Position numbers and translations under genes: made by a program | In this document: positions 1 to 5,072 of the stretch, in pieces | Layout: each line of letters starts with the position of its first letter | Position numbering within the stretch: position 1 is the first letter of the stretch | Assembly: GCA_904501775.1 (NCBI GenBank) | Contig: CAJGCJ010000128.1 | Location: 1 to 5,072 of the forward strand | DNA: 5,072 bases | From: an uncultured Bacteroidaceae bacterium | GTDB taxonomy: Bacteria > Bacteroidota > Bacteroidia > Bacteroidales > Bacteroidaceae | Reading direction: 5' to 3' | Notes under the pieces: model-generated | What the model was told of the DNA's origin: nothing | Databases searched by the model: none | What the model saw: only the letters and a program-made list of their open reading frames with translations

Positions 1-57
1 AAGTGTCTGCCTGAGAATGTGTTTCTTGGTTACGATAATATGGTTATTGAGGTGTAA
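1..57 (+). CDS. C-terminal end of an unidentified plus-strand protein (partial)
   Basis: Reading frame 1 is open from the first base to a TAA at 55-57 and gives KCLPENVFLGYDNMVIEV. The fragment is too short to assign a family. I call it a real gene end because the frame stops inside a strong terminator hairpin (49-79), which is where a plus-strand gene should end. Its last codons, GAG GTG TAA, form one arm of that hairpin. It converges on the phosphopantetheinyl transferase gene, with only six bases (58-63) between the two stop codons. The alternative plus-strand frame, starting at 17, runs deep antisense into the transferase gene and is less likely. Function unknown. Confidence 0.5.
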   Translation, partial: KCLPENVFLGYDNMVIEV

Positions 58-79
58 GCATGCTTACACCTCTTTTTTT
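49..79 (+). terminator. Rho-independent terminator: perfect 12-bp-arm palindrome plus T7
   Basis: The arm GAGGTGTAAGCA (49-60) is followed directly by its exact reverse complement TGCTTACACCTC (61-72), then by seven T (73-79). In RNA the middle bases would form the loop. The T tract lies on the plus-strand side only; read on the minus strand the hairpin is followed by AATAACC, so termination should be efficient for the plus-strand gene and weaker, if any, for the minus-strand gene. The hairpin contains the stop codons of both converging genes. Confidence 0.85.
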
Positions 80-630
80 CGGCAAAAACTATATATATAT
101 CCCTTGTCAGTATCTACGACGGTTTCAATTTCCCCGGTGAAATTTGTAAGCAGGTTCTTTATGTCATTCAATCCTGTACCCGACAGCTTGGCAACTGCCT
201 CTTTCATTGTCCATAGGCGTGTGAATTCAATATCGGGATTCGGTGAGGATTCTATTCTTTTGAACTCATCGTCGTTCATCGTATATTGTGCCAACCGTCT
301 GTTGTAGGCTCTTATAGTCTCAATGTCAATGCCCACCTCTACATTGTCCACTGCGCATATTGCAGCCGTTTTGCAGTGGCTGAAATTGAAATGGATATCG
401 CTTCGTCCCTCCAACGAAGGCTTGCCATGACTGTTGTATGTGAAAACAGGGCTTCCGGTGATGCCGTACTCTTGTCTTAGTCCTTCGCACAATAATATAT
501 AGGCTGCAACAGATGCTTTCTGTGCCATTATGTCCTTAATTGCAAGCACCTTGTCGCGTCGTTGCTCCGATAGGAGCCCCATCGACTCTTGCAGATCAAT
601 GCCTTCTATATTATCGTTTATTAATATCAT
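64..630 (-). CDS. 4'-phosphopantetheinyl transferase superfamily protein (Sfp-like)
   Basis: This 188-aa protein is predicted to transfer the 4'-phosphopantetheine arm of coenzyme A to a serine of a carrier protein in the cytoplasm. The family signatures are clear: NFSHC at about residues 82-86, VGIDIE at 99-104, and RLWTMKEAVAKLSG at 138-151. By comparison with Sfp, D102, E104 and E144 should bind magnesium and K148 should be the catalytic-region lysine. It is shorter than typical Sfp enzymes (about 220-240 aa), mostly because the part after the KEAxxK motif is short, which is common for compact versions. I chose the ATG at 630 over an in-frame TTG at 675 because the N-terminus then begins MILINDN, as in relatives I recall. 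It lies 98 nt downstream of the terminase on the same strand. No carrier protein is visible nearby, so its substrate is unknown. It may be a host gene at a prophage edge or phage cargo. Confidence 0.93.
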   Translation of the reverse strand: MILINDNIEGIDLQESMGLLSEQRRDKVLAIKDIMAQKASVAAYILLCEGLRQEYGITGSPVFTYNSHGKPSLEGRSDIHFNFSHCKTAAICAVDNVEVGIDIETIRAYNRRLAQYTMNDDEFKRIESSPNPDIEFTRLWTMKEAVAKLSGTGLNDIKNLLTNFTGEIETVVDTDKGYIYSFCRKKEV

Positions 631-640
631 TCCTCTTCTA

Positions 641-660
641 TTTGCCTTATGGCAAAGGTA
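641..660 (-). promoter_or_regulatory. Candidate PPTase promoter (-7 element TACCTTTG) overlapping an inverted repeat
   Basis: On the minus strand, 660-653 reads TACCTTTG, an exact match to the Bacteroidota -7 consensus TAnnTTTG, ending 22 nt before the PPTase ATG. No TTTG lies 19-21 nt further upstream, so the -33 element is missing or degenerate. A perfect inverted repeat, TTTGCC / TTAT / GGCAAA (641-656), overlaps the -7 element and the likely start of transcription. It could be an operator or a short 5' leader hairpin. It suggests that the PPTase need not depend on read-through from the terminase operon. Confidence 0.4.
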
Positions 661-728
661 AAGTATAATCGACAAATAATATCTATTTTACCCGACTTCT
701 TTTTTGTCATCATTAAATAAGAAACCTT

Positions 729-2705
729 TTATATGCTTGCTTCACTTATTATGCGTGTCCTATGGCTGTTCTTGACATGACTCTCTCTCTTGAAGGGCAG
801 CGGATGGTTGTAACATGCCCAAATGAGAATAGCTGTAGCCATAACTCTGTCGTCGTGATTTCCCTCTACAGCACCCATCTCTTTCCCGTTTTCCTTAAGC
901 TCGTATAGGTCGAGTTCATATGTTGTCTCTATGCAGCGTTCCACATACAGGCTGTCGCGCATTGCCTTTAGTAGAAAATTTATAACCATAGGCTTTGTCG
1001 AGCTGTTGGTGTGGAAACCCCAGCGACGCGGTCGTCCCTGTCTTACCTCCTGTTGCGATGTGCGGCAGTATAGGTTGTTATATTCTCCTGCTATCTCATT
1101 CAGTATGTATTCGAAGTGGTCGCCCTCTGTGCCTTCGGTCTCAAGGGTGTTAGACTCTATTATGAGCAGTGCGTTGCCATAGGCGCGTGCAAGCTCAACG
1201 GCTTTCCACGCCAGCTTGTCGTGTTCTATGTGGCCATGCCAGCAGGCTGCTATTTCGGGGATGCCACCGTCGGGCATGGCAAGTCGGTCGGCTACCATTA
1301 TGCATGAGTAGTCGGCCTTGTCGCTTACACCGCCTACATCCACGCTCACGATATATCGGTCGCGGAAGAGGTTGTTCTCGTCGGGCATCAGCCACACATG
1401 CAGTCTATTCTCCTTTTTGCCCTCACCCGGTTGCGATGCAATGAATTTGCCATTCTCAATATCGCCGATGAATGGAGCAGGAACGCAATCCTTTCGAAGG
1501 CTGTTGACATAGTGTATGCGGAATACTCTTCGGCCGGTACTCTGAAAGGCTTCGTTGGCTGTTGACGGAAACTCCGAGAAAAGACGCCATTCGTCACATA
1601 TCTCAAGTCTTTTGTCGCGATACCAATTTATAGCCTCAAGGGTTGCCCCAAGCTCAAAGAGCGCTTTTTCGTATTGGCTCATGCTGTCGACAAAGCATCC
1701 GTAATCGCTCTCTCTAATGGGTTTGCTGTAAAGGTCTATGCTATACCATGGAATAAAGACGGGAGTGAAATTGTTACGTCCTTCGGTGGCATCTATCCAT
1801 GTGCGGTGAAAGAAGTTTCCAACACCTTTGGCTGTCGACTCCATCACTTTTACGGTATATGCACCGCTTGCAATGGAGCCGAATATCGACTGCACAAGGT
1901 CCTCGGGTTTGCGTCCCGCAGTCGCTTTCCACAGACCTACCTCGGTCAAGTGGGCCATGCTGATATCTTCGCTGCGCAGTGAATCGGGCTTCTGTGACGA
2001 GCCGAGCGAGTAGCGGTTGTTCCCGATGTTGATTACACGGCTGTTGCGCGTTCCCTGAAAGGGTGTCGTCTTAAGCCGTATTCCACCTGTTGCCCATGTG
2101 GGGTAGTGGTTTACTACCTTCGCGAGCATTCCGGCAACCACCGACGACTGTTTCTCGATATCGCCGCATATCACACTGTTCCAGTTGCTCTTGTGTACAA
2201 GCTGTATCCACAGCATGTAGAGCTGTGTGAGGGTAGAGCCACCCCATTGACGCGCCTTGCACAGGATAATATCTATCGGCCTCCCCGATACACGCAGCCT
2301 CTCCATCTCCTTAAGATATGTTCTTTGCGCTCTGTTAAGTGTGAATGAAACATCGCGTCCTCTTCCCTTGTCCGATATTATGGCAGTGCTTTTTGCCCAA
2401 TACTCAAAGTCATATTTAAGACGCTTGCGGCAAAATTCGAACCAAAGCAGCGTTATCTCGTGCTTTGTTGGGTTCTCTAAGCCCGTTGCGAGCAGATATC
2501 CCGCAGCCCCTTTATGAATGAGCTGCGAGATACTCTCGTCATCTGTCATCTGCACCGGCAGATTGATATCTTCAATAGGAAACCCCTCGATGTGTACCTG
2601 TTTACGTTCTATGCTGTTTGAACCCTCTCCTGTGATAGGGTTGTAAGGGGATGTTATACACTGCAGACGTTTTCTGTTCTGTTCAATGATTGCAGTTCTG
2701 TCCAT
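729..2705 (-). CDS. terL: Phage terminase large subunit (packaging ATPase and nuclease)
   Basis: This protein powers DNA translocation into the phage prohead and cuts the concatemer. Numbering from the ATG at 2705 (658 aa), the ATPase half has a Walker A-like KARQWGGST at 150-158, a Walker B-like hydrophobic stretch ending in TE (AHLTEVGLW, E255), and a coupling motif MESTAKG at 288-294 followed by VGNFFH. The RNase H-like nuclease half has VSVDVGG (D456) with D465 nearby, LLIIESN (E517) and NHDDR (D618, D619), the expected acidic triad. An ATG at 2789 would add 28 residues but would overlap the upstream gene by 77 nt. The ATG at 2705 lies 7 nt after that gene's TAA and has AAGAGAG just upstream, so I prefer it. 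It is the last gene of the packaging operon; no portal gene follows it. Confidence 0.93.
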   Translation of the reverse strand: MDRTAIIEQNRKRLQCITSPYNPITGEGSNSIERKQVHIEGFPIEDINLPVQMTDDESISQLIHKGAAGYLLATGLENPTKHEITLLWFEFCRKRLKYDFEYWAKSTAIISDKGRGRDVSFTLNRAQRTYLKEMERLRVSGRPIDIILCKARQWGGSTLTQLYMLWIQLVHKSNWNSVICGDIEKQSSVVAGMLAKVVNHYPTWATGGIRLKTTPFQGTRNSRVINIGNNRYSLGSSQKPDSLRSEDISMAHLTEVGLWKATAGRKPEDLVQSIFGSIASGAYTVKVMESTAKGVGNFFHRTWIDATEGRNNFTPVFIPWYSIDLYSKPIRESDYGCFVDSMSQYEKALFELGATLEAINWYRDKRLEICDEWRLFSEFPSTANEAFQSTGRRVFRIHYVNSLRKDCVPAPFIGDIENGKFIASQPGEGKKENRLHVWLMPDENNLFRDRYIVSVDVGGVSDKADYSCIMVADRLAMPDGGIPEIAACWHGHIEHDKLAWKAVELARAYGNALLIIESNTLETEGTEGDHFEYILNEIAGEYNNLYCRTSQQEVRQGRPRRWGFHTNSSTKPMVINFLLKAMRDSLYVERCIETTYELDLYELKENGKEMGAVEGNHDDRVMATAILIWACYNHPLPFKRESHVKNSHRTRIISEASI

Positions 2706-2712
2706 GACTCTC

Positions 2713-3189
2713 TTATATGCCTGCAAGGTCTGTAGCCCTGCGGCGTATCTTTCTTGTGTTCGATAATTTTGCAAACTGTTGCTGGACATTGCTCAACAGC
2801 CCCGAGCGCAAAGATATGTAGCTTTGGCTCATTTGCGGATAGCGCAGCAACAGCCATCTGAGTATTATCTCGTTTACCAGATAGTCGCTGATGTTCTGTC
2901 TAAGAAATGGGAGTATATCGCTGACGGTGTCGCCCGATACACCGAAACTGAAACAGATATACTCCTCTTCGTTGCAGTATCTCACATTCTTGAAGCGTAG
3001 TGCAACCGAGGCTGCAAGTGCGTTGCATGCCTCCTCAATGAATGTGTCGAATAACTCTCTATCGTCGTCGTCGCTCTGTATTATATCTGCATTCATGTCA
3101 ACGCGCTTGAGCGATTCGCCCATATAGTGATTCTTCAGGTTTACCTGCTGCAACAGATTATCCTTGTCAATTATAATGCTCTTTTCCAT
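2713..3189 (-). CDS. Unidentified small phage protein, paralog of the gene at 3205-3702
   Basis: This is a 158-aa, probably mainly helical protein of a family I cannot name. It has no signal peptide or membrane segment. The N-terminal part has Q15, L18, Y22, G24, E25 and K28 at exactly the positions found in the 165-aa protein encoded just upstream. Both then have an IQ followed by an acidic stretch (here IQSDDDDRE, 37-45). Near the C-terminus both have Y-x8-WL-x4-P (here Y103, W112, L113, P118) and a basic tail (TRKIRRRA). The ATG at 3189 follows the upstream stop by 15 nt, and the terminase starts 7 nt after its own stop, so it is translated within the packaging operon. A structural or connector role is possible from its context, but nothing in the sequence proves it. 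Confidence 0.88.
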   Translation of the reverse strand: MEKSIIIDKDNLLQQVNLKNHYMGESLKRVDMNADIIQSDDDDRELFDTFIEEACNALAASVALRFKNVRYCNEEEYICFSFGVSGDTVSDILPFLRQNISDYLVNEIILRWLLLRYPQMSQSYISLRSGLLSNVQQQFAKLSNTRKIRRRATDLAGI

Positions 3190-3204
3190 CGTGTTGATAT
3201 TATT

Positions 3205-3702
3205 TTAGATATCGATGCTTCTCTTTCTCTTTTGTATGTTCTTGTGCGGACGGTTACGCAGCGACATCGTCTCGCGCATGTTGTTTGCTGCTGCTCTTAC
3301 CTCTTCGGCAACCGATACCGCTTCATCCGGCTTGTTTTGTGCCAGCCACTGCTGCAATGCGCGCATCGCAACGTAGTTCGCCATTGAATCCTCTAACTGT
3401 GGTATGCACTCATGCGGAAAATTGCGTGGGGGCTGCATGTGGAATTCGGTAGTCAAAGAGCCGTCATCTTCAACCTCTTTTGTTGTGCACACCGAAAAAT
3501 ATCGCGAGAGCAGCTTGCTGCACTCAAGGATGGCAGTGCGCATGTGGCGGGTTATAATATCGTTCTCGCTATCCGATGCCTGTATCCTTGCAGCAAATGA
3601 TGGAGTAATTCCGGCAGCCTTGCGTGCCTCGCCTGTGTAATAGCTGTGCAGCTGTATCTGTCGCGCAATGTCGTTGTGTCTCAGGTATAGAACTGTTCTC
3701 AT
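3205..3702 (-). CDS. Unidentified small phage protein, first of two tandem paralogs
   Basis: This 165-aa soluble, probably helical protein is of unknown family. It shares a collinear set of residues with the next gene: QIQLHSYYTGEARK at 15-28, an IQASDSE acidic segment at 40-46, and Y110-x8-W119-L120-x4-P125 near the C-terminus. Both end in a strongly basic tail (here HKNIQKRKR). Its ATG overlaps the stop of the upstream 149-aa gene in an ATGA (3702-3699), a usual sign of translational coupling. It has a somewhat longer middle section than its paralog and a proline-containing stretch (QPPRNFP, 90-96). Its place between a candidate DNA-binding protein and the large terminase suggests a part in packaging or the head-tail junction, which is inference only. 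Confidence 0.88.
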   Translation of the reverse strand: MRTVLYLRHNDIARQIQLHSYYTGEARKAAGITPSFAARIQASDSENDIITRHMRTAILECSKLLSRYFSVCTTKEVEDDGSLTTEFHMQPPRNFPHECIPQLEDSMANYVAMRALQQWLAQNKPDEAVSVAEEVRAAANNMRETMSLRNRPHKNIQKRKRSIDI

Positions 3703-4148
3703 GATACAACCCCGGTGTTTAGTGTGTTAATGAAATTGTTGTAGTTGCAGCGTTCGCGCAGTGTGCGGTATACCAGTCCCTGAAATGTGCTGGTGTCAAC
3801 ATAGAACGAGGGTGCCGGCTCCGACAGGATTGTCTCCAGTGATTTGTATTTTCCCGACCCATCCTTCTGGCTGTTGACATAACGGCGGTAGATCTCCTTG
3901 TACATCTCGAGCTTGTTCTTGTTAATCATGGGGAGTTTCTTCTTCCTTGCCATGAGCGAGATGAGGCGGCGTGCACTCTCGTAATTTACAAAGAATCGGG
4001 GCGCACTCTCTTTGACTGCCTTTTCAATAACCTCTTTATATGTGACAAAAGGGTTGTTTTCCGACAGTCTCTTCATGGTTTTAAAAAATGTCTCAAGGAT
4101 AGCTTCTTTGCGTAGTTCGCGTACGCTTCTGTTTTCATTTATTTTCAT
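3699..4148 (-). CDS. Unidentified basic protein with an internal repeat; candidate small terminase
   Basis: This 149-aa, lysine- and arginine-rich protein is the first gene of the minus-strand operon. It contains two related segments. In the first, YKEVIEKAVKESAPRFFV runs from residue 37 to 54. In the second, YKSLETILSEPAPSFYV runs from 101 to 117. The shared core is E-[SP]-A-P-x-F-[FY]-V, preceded at nearly the same distance by YK, and helical stretches lie on both sides of each. I recall similar motifs in Bacteroidales phage proteins but cannot give a family name. Position just ahead of the large terminase and the basic character fit a small terminase or another DNA-binding protein; this is unproven. 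The frame extends to a TTG at 4160, but the ATG at 4148 is preferred because the TTG lies inside an inverted repeat and just after the -7 element. Its stop overlaps the next start by 4 nt. Confidence 0.88.
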   Translation of the reverse strand: MKINENRSVRELRKEAILETFFKTMKRLSENNPFVTYKEVIEKAVKESAPRFFVNYESARRLISLMARKKKLPMINKNKLEMYKEIYRRYVNSQKDGSGKYKSLETILSEPAPSFYVDTSTFQGLVYRTLRERCNYNNFINTLNTGVVS

Positions 4149-4152
4149 TTTT

Positions 4153-4172
4153 GGTAACAATTAAAAGTTACC
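4153..4172. repeat. Inverted repeat GGTAAC-8 nt-GTTACC, likely operator
   Basis: Two perfect 6-bp arms (4153-4158 and 4167-4172) are separated by the A/T-rich AATTAAAA. The repeat sits exactly between the candidate -7 element (4182-4175, minus strand) and the ATG at 4148, covering the expected transcription start. That position suits an operator for a dimeric repressor, or a short leader hairpin in the mRNA. Confidence 0.5.
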
Positions 4173-4174
4173 TG

Positions 4175-4182
4175 CAAAAATA
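4175..4182 (-). promoter_or_regulatory. Candidate -7 element TATTTTTG of the packaging operon
   Basis: Read on the minus strand, 4182-4175 is TATTTTTG, an exact match to the Bacteroidota -7 consensus TAnnTTTG, about 27 nt before the ATG at 4148. It is the only exact match on this strand in the intergenic region. No TTTG occurs at the expected 19-21 nt upstream spacing; the nearest are too close. It may need an activator or be bound by a phage-encoded regulator. Confidence 0.4.
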
Positions 4183-4246
4183 TAGTCAAAAATGGCTAAA
4201 GAGGTTGCGGAATTACTTATTTCTTTTCAAAAAAGTATTCACACCT

Positions 4247-4318
4247 TTTATAATCGCTTTATAGCTGTCACCGCCTCATTATTGTAAAGTGTCTATCCGA
4301 TATATCACTTTATAATCG
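4247..4318. repeat. Direct repeat TTTATAATCG, two copies 62 nt apart
   Basis: TTTATAATCG occurs at 4247-4256 and 4309-4318. Both copies sit in a similar setting, CAC(C)TTT(T)ATAATCG. A shorter relative, CTTTATA, lies at 4257-4263. The right-hand copy also forms an arm of the inverted repeat at 4281-4316. Repeated short sites of this kind in a divergent promoter region suggest binding sites for one regulator. Confidence 0.4.
4281..4316. repeat. Imperfect inverted repeat, 11-bp arms, 14-nt spacer
   Basis: ATTGTAAAGTG (4281-4291) pairs with CACTTTATAAT (4306-4316), 10 of 11 positions matching; the mismatch would be a G-U wobble in plus-strand RNA. The spacer contains a smaller repeat, TATC-C-GATA (4294-4302). 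No T tract follows, so it does not look like a terminator. An operator or a leader hairpin are the likely readings. Confidence 0.45.
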
Positions 4319-4462
4319 TATATGCTTCTCTTTGTTGCAATGGCTCTAAATAGTTGTAAAACTGCTTAAATGAGGGTGCGTATCTCCACAGATTGTCAGT
4401 TTTGCAACTGTCCCGGTGTGTTTGCATATTTTCTTTGCCGTCGAAACAAATACACACAATTT

Positions 4463-5072
4463 ATGTATCAGAAAACAGATGAAAATGCACAGATGGGGCA
4501 GGCGACAGCCGCTGTGCAGCAGATGCAGCCCCCGGTGAGTGGTAGTGCCAATGAAGCACAGGTCTATGATAATCAGAAATATGCAATTCTGGAGAGTGGC
4601 CTCAAGGATATTTTCGGCGAAGGCTTCGACATCGGCAACGAAGAGTCGCAGCAGCTTCTGCTCGAACATCTCAGACTCAATCGCGAACAGAACGAAAAAC
4701 TGGCCGTAGCACTTGAGAAAGATCCGCGTCTTTCGCAGATGCTCGCCGACATGGTAAAGGGCAAGAGAAATGCCCATTCGGCAGTGGCGCGATACTTCGG
4801 ACGCAACTTCATGAATGTGCAGGAGGGCACTCCCGAGTACGAGGATATGCTCATTGCCGACGAAGAGCGTCGACAGGAACTGCTTAGCCTCGCTAACGAC
4901 AGGCAGCTCTACGAACAGAATCTCGAGGCAAGCCGCAGTGTAATCGAGGATTTCTGCAGGGAGCGCGGATACGAGCCTGCCGAGTTTCTCGAACTGGCTT
5001 GGGAGCGTCTGGTCTATCCCATTCTCTCGGGCGATTATAATGCCGAGGTGTGTAGTGCTCTTGAGCATGCCA
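4463..5072 (+). CDS. Putative phage head-assembly or scaffold-like protein (partial, 3' end missing)
   Basis: The frame is open from the ATG at 4463 to the window end, giving 203 residues and one extra base, with no stop. The N-terminus (about 1-35) is Q- and M-rich and probably disordered. Residues 40-100 are helical and charged, with EKDPRLSQMLADM at 85-97. Residues 130-165 (ADEERRQELLSLANDRQLYE and following) look like a coiled coil, followed by ERGYEPAEFLELAWERL at 167-183. The KDPRL segment, acidic helices and ERG-x-PAEF-like end resemble proteins I recall beside capsid genes in Bacteroidales phages. A scaffolding role is inference. The leader AAACAAATACACACAATTT has no Shine-Dalgarno, which is normal for Bacteroidota. 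An in-frame ATG at 4370 would add 31 residues with four cysteines; I consider that less likely. It is divergent from the packaging operon. Confidence 0.88.
   Translation, partial: MYQKTDENAQMGQATAAVQQMQPPVSGSANEAQVYDNQKYAILESGLKDIFGEGFDIGNEESQQLLLEHLRLNREQNEKLAVALEKDPRLSQMLADMVKGKRNAHSAVARYFGRNFMNVQEGTPEYEDMLIADEERRQELLSLANDRQLYEQNLEASRSVIEDFCRERGYEPAEFLELAWERLVYPILSGDYNAEVCSALEHA

Larger units (their letters stand above)
4149..4462 (-). promoter_or_regulatory. Divergent intergenic control region, no gene seen
   Basis: This 314-nt stretch separates the minus-strand packaging operon from the plus-strand gene starting at 4463, so it must drive transcription both ways. It is richer in A and T than its flanks. 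It holds a -7 element for the operon, two inverted repeats and a 10-nt direct repeat, listed separately. No tRNA-like fold was seen. On the plus side I found no clean TTTG plus TAnnTTTG pair; TTTCTTTG at 4430-4437 is a one-mismatch -7 candidate without a proper -33 element. Confidence 0.6.

Noticed and set aside
90..100. TATATATATAT run near the 3' end of the PPTase gene
   Set aside because: Short dinucleotide run coding for YIY; possible slippage site, but too short to claim phase variation.
17..307. Plus-strand open frame of 96 codons antisense to the PPTase
   Set aside because: It runs through the terminator and across the conserved PPTase coding region; the other plus-strand frame, ending at 57, explains the terminator better.
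661..728. Possible terminator after the large terminase gene
   Set aside because: Only a 3-bp pairing (GAC/GTC) around an A-rich stretch could be found; no stable hairpin with a T tract on the minus strand.
2706..2789. N-terminal extension of the terminase from the ATG at 2789
   Set aside because: It would overlap the upstream gene by 77 nt in an otherwise tightly spaced operon, and no ribosome-binding sequence is evident. It cannot be excluded without homolog comparison.
3063..3075. TCG trinucleotide repeat in the 158-aa gene
   Set aside because: It encodes the DDDD of an acidic segment that the paralog also has in different form, so it is explained by coding.
4346..5068. Long minus-strand open frame of 240 codons opposite the head-like gene
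   Set aside because: The plus-strand frame over the same DNA gives a soluble charged protein with family-like segments, while this one gives a cysteine- and histidine-rich hydrophobic product without a recognisable domain and would fill the promoter region. It is a shadow.

Overview
The window looks like part of a tailed-phage genome or prophage from a member of the Bacteroidota, probably Bacteroidales. Three things suggest this. The gene families have the look of gut Bacteroidales proteins. Strong Shine-Dalgarno sequences are largely absent and leaders are A/T-rich. Two candidate promoters carry the Bacteroidota -7 element TAnnTTTG. This assignment is an inference from sequence features and memory of the families; no search was run.

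Layout, left to right. Positions 1-57 hold the last 18 codons of a plus-strand gene that I cannot identify. It runs into a perfect palindrome followed by seven T (49-79), a Rho-independent terminator. Converging on it is a minus-strand 4'-phosphopantetheinyl transferase (64-630), whose stop codon lies in the other arm of the same palindrome. This gene has a candidate promoter of its own with an overlapping inverted repeat (641-660).

Next comes a compact minus-strand block, transcribed from about 4180 down to 729. In transcription order it encodes a 149-aa protein with an internal repeat (4148-3699), two tandem paralogous small proteins of 165 and 158 aa (3702-3205 and 3189-2713), and the large terminase subunit (2705-729). 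Spacing is tight (a 4-nt ATGA overlap, then 15-nt and 7-nt gaps), so this is very probably one operon for DNA packaging. The first protein is a reasonable but unproven candidate for the small terminase or a DNA-binding partner.

Positions 4149-4462 are a 314-nt divergent control region with two inverted repeats, a 10-nt direct repeat and one -7 element. On its other side a plus-strand gene starts at 4463 and runs off the end of the window. Its 203 visible residues are helical, charged and Q-rich at the N-terminus, and resemble proteins I associate with head genes of Bacteroidales phages, possibly a scaffold.

The packaging genes and the presumed head gene are therefore transcribed away from each other from one regulatory hub. 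The most notable points are the tandem paralogs, the internal repeat, the divergent layout, a PPTase where a portal gene might be expected, and the palindrome shared by two gene ends. No tRNA, rRNA, CRISPR array, insertion sequence or attachment site was found.
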